This document shows, one piece after another, positions 62,467 to 64,000 of a stretch of 64,000 nt of DNA. The notes under the pieces are model-generated. The model was not told the origin of the DNA and ran no database searches. It saw only the letters and a list, made by a program, of their open reading frames with translations. Source of the stretch: Sclerotinia nivalis (lineage: Eukaryota > Ascomycota > Leotiomycetes > Helotiales > Sclerotiniaceae); contig JAPEIS010000002.1 of assembly GCA_029531795.1 (NCBI GenBank), positions 2,356,001 through 2,420,000 on the forward strand, written 5' to 3'. A program made the translations under genes and the position numbers. Position 1 is the stretch's first letter, and every line of letters starts with the position of its first letter.

Positions 62467-62645
62467 ACCTTCACTATCTATACTATCCCTACTAACTCTA
62501 TCATCCTTATCATCCTTATCATCCTTATTATTCTTATCTTCTTTATTATTTTTATTATCTTTACTATCTTTATTATTCTTATTATCTTTATTATTTTTAT
62601 TATCTTTATTATTCTTAACATTTTTATTATTATTACTCTATCTAA
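62467..62645. repeat. Microsatellite (TTATYN type) at the right flank of C3
   Basis: Trinucleotide/hexanucleotide-like repeats: CATCCTTATCATCCTTATC followed by TTTATTATTTTTATTATC units. It gives spurious Ile-rich frames on both strands. It is the continuation of the array broken at 48384. Confidence 0.85.
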
Positions 62646-62985
62646 AAGCTTTACTAAAATAATCATTATTTAATATTAATACTATTAAAGTTATCAAAGT
62701 TATCGAAACCGCAAAATCGATATCAATAAAAATTTTACGAATATATCGATTGATATTATAATTAAACAAGTATTACAAAACCGCCAAAGCGTTTTCGATA
62801 TCGATAACGCCGAAAAATAGAGAAAATATTTTGCGGATATTATTAATTCAAATGAAGATATCATTTTATTGATAAAAATATATTAAATAAGTTTTATATA
62901 TTTATCGATAACAATAAATATAATATTATATATATATTTATTTATTTTCGAAAAAAGCAGATTTATAACAAAATTTATTATTTTT
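62646..62985. other. Unassigned AT-rich stretch
   Basis: No domain recognised. It includes CG-containing words (AACCGCCAAAGCG, ATAACGCCG) unusual for this window. It may be a fragment of a Gag-like gene or the 5' junction of the D-like fragment that follows. Confidence 0.35.
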
Positions 62986-63386
62986 TTTTTTCCAAAAACT
63001 TGAAAGAAATAATAGAGTTTGTAATTTATTATAAAATCGATATTATTTCATAATTATCTATAATTAGTTTATAATATATATATTGAGAAGATTACTAAGA
63101 AATTTAAAACAACAAATGAAATTGTATATATATTGTTTCCTATAATAGTATTTCGGAAAAATTCAGATCAAATTCTTATATATATAATCAAATTGTATTC
63201 GAAGAAAATAGAATCAGTTTTATACATTACAATTATAATAAAAGTAGATATTTCATTCGTTGTTTTATAAATTGAATAATTATTTGATTAATCCATCAAT
63301 CAAATATATAAAAACTATTGATTATTGTTTTGAATATTTCTGGAATATAAGGTTTCTTGTAATATAATATAGCGATAATCAGATAC
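62986..63386 (+). pseudogene. Second D-family copia fragment (RT/RNase H border)
   Basis: Plus strand. KFKTTNEIVYILFPIIVF, SVLYITIIIKVDISFVV and, after a one-base frame change, NYLINPSIKYIKTIDYC match copia D 42800-42480 residue by residue. The nucleotide match to D is clear from about 63055. It is cut at 63388 by the second Tc1/mariner. The DNA in D at that point (GATACTACAAC) shows the uninterrupted TA target. Confidence 0.8.
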
Positions 63387-63388
63387 TA

Positions 63389-64000
63389 AGAGTTCTGGAC
63401 ATCACTCACCGCACATTTAAGCGAGATCAACCCAGCCATCTTATTTCCAACCCCCCATTTTAAATAATCTACCATTATTCGAATCTTCAATATTTTCTTT
63501 TCAAATTCAAAATGGATATTCAATTTAATGATAGAGATGATAATCATTAATTTCATGAAAATTGGAAGACTCCTCGTTGCTTTAGAGTCATACAGACTCA
63601 AGAGTTAGGGAGATCGTAGAACTGGATCGCTCAAAATTTGGATATACTACGATTCACCGCAAAGAGGATAATTAAATCGAATTCTACTAAAAGAATTAGA
63701 AAAAGGAAAGTTTACCTTCCTAGTATAATGACAATAAAAGAGATTCATCGAATTATAAAGATTATAACGAATAATTGATCCAGAAGAAGAATGACTTTCG
63801 AGCAAATCAAAAACATACTAAACATCAAAACTTCGATATATACAATTCGTCGAGAGTTACATCGATATAGCTATAAAAGATGTATAATATATCTTAAACC
63901 ATTTATCTTAAAAGCCCAAGCAAAAAAACAGTTAGATTTTGTATTATTATATCGATGATAGAGGATTAATGATATTATTATCGTTCAAAAAAGAAAGGGT
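63389..64000 (+). mobile_element. Tc1/mariner DNA transposon, copy 2 (runs off the window)
   Basis: The left terminal repeat AGAGTTCTGG...CTCACCGCACA follows TA (63387-63388). Its first 60 bases match the transposase-start end of copy 1 (7134 leftwards). Only the first 612 bp are in the window. Confidence 0.92.
63512..64000 (+). pseudogene. Tc1/mariner transposase, copy 2, N-terminal part
   Basis: It starts at the ATG 63512 (MDIQFNDRDDNH, then FHENWKTPRCFR after a stop). The helix-turn-helix DNA-binding region is well kept, with IMTIKEIHRIIKIITNN, RMTFEQIKNILNIKTSIYTI and RRELHRYSYK. The sequence reaches the first catalytic region (WRINDIIIVQ) at the window end. At least three stops replace Q, W or R codons. 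It is the same family as the transposase at 5920-7011, with fewer changes in the overlapping part. Confidence 0.82.

Noticed and set aside
62461..62673. Ile-rich frames on both strands
   Set aside because: Translation of a microsatellite, not a gene.
1..64000. CRISPR arrays, plasmid origins, operons, ribosome-binding sites
   Set aside because: Spaced repeats of CRISPR type are absent, and all clear content is eukaryotic retroelements and DNA transposons.

Overview
This window looks like heterochromatin from a filamentous ascomycete. It is extremely AT-rich. Almost every recognisable reading frame belongs to a transposable element broken by stop codons, and homologous copies differ by C-to-T and G-to-A transitions, the signature of repeat-induced point mutation (RIP). 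I found no host gene, rRNA, tRNA gene, CRISPR array or bacterial-type signal. The genus cannot be fixed from what is visible.

The layout is a set of nested insertions, most provable from target-site duplications (TSDs) and long terminal repeats (LTRs) of identical length. Families are named A, B, C, D, F here only for reference. A, B and C are Ty3/gypsy elements with a C-terminal chromodomain (chromoviruses; LTRs 163, about 244 and 146 bp). D and F are Ty1/copia elements (LTRs 382 and 208 bp). There are also two Tc1/mariner elements, two TA-flanked MITE-like elements, one 121-bp solo LTR and one 102-bp insertion of unknown class.

Block 1 (1-27096) is a C element on the minus strand (C2). It is cut at its left end by an unidentified sequence (1-1261) and invaded by a solo LTR (4598-4718), a Tc1/mariner (5811-7134) and a B element (B0, 7201-26793, plus strand, TSD GTCTA). 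B0 was itself split by a second B element in the opposite orientation (B1, 8631-15750, TSD GAGGC), which carries a MITE (13365-14027) and a 102-bp insertion (14923-15024). Six bases inside its 3' LTR, B0 also received copia F (20691-26550, TSD ATAAC).

Block 2 (27097-48384) holds a 58-bp unassigned spacer, then B3 (plus), which is cut by C1 (plus). C1 contains a complete A element (A1, 33537-40287, TSD GATAG) and meets a complete copia D (40466-48121, minus). The 3' halves of B3 and C1 are not found in the window, so this block is rearranged.

Block 3 (48385-64000) is C3 (plus, 48385-62466), inserted in a microsatellite and carrying a MITE (50722-51202) and a second A element (A2, 51338-58133, minus, TSD AATAT). 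After it come microsatellite sequence, a fragment of a second D-like copia and the start of a second Tc1/mariner (63389 to the window end).

Nothing here is expected to encode an active enzyme. The best-preserved parts are A1, the single 4986-nt gag-pol frame of copia F, which has stops but no frameshift, and a GC-rich patch at the 3' end of B1 that seems to have escaped RIP. The pile-up of chromodomain elements inside one another fits self-targeting to H3K9-methylated chromatin, but that is inference.
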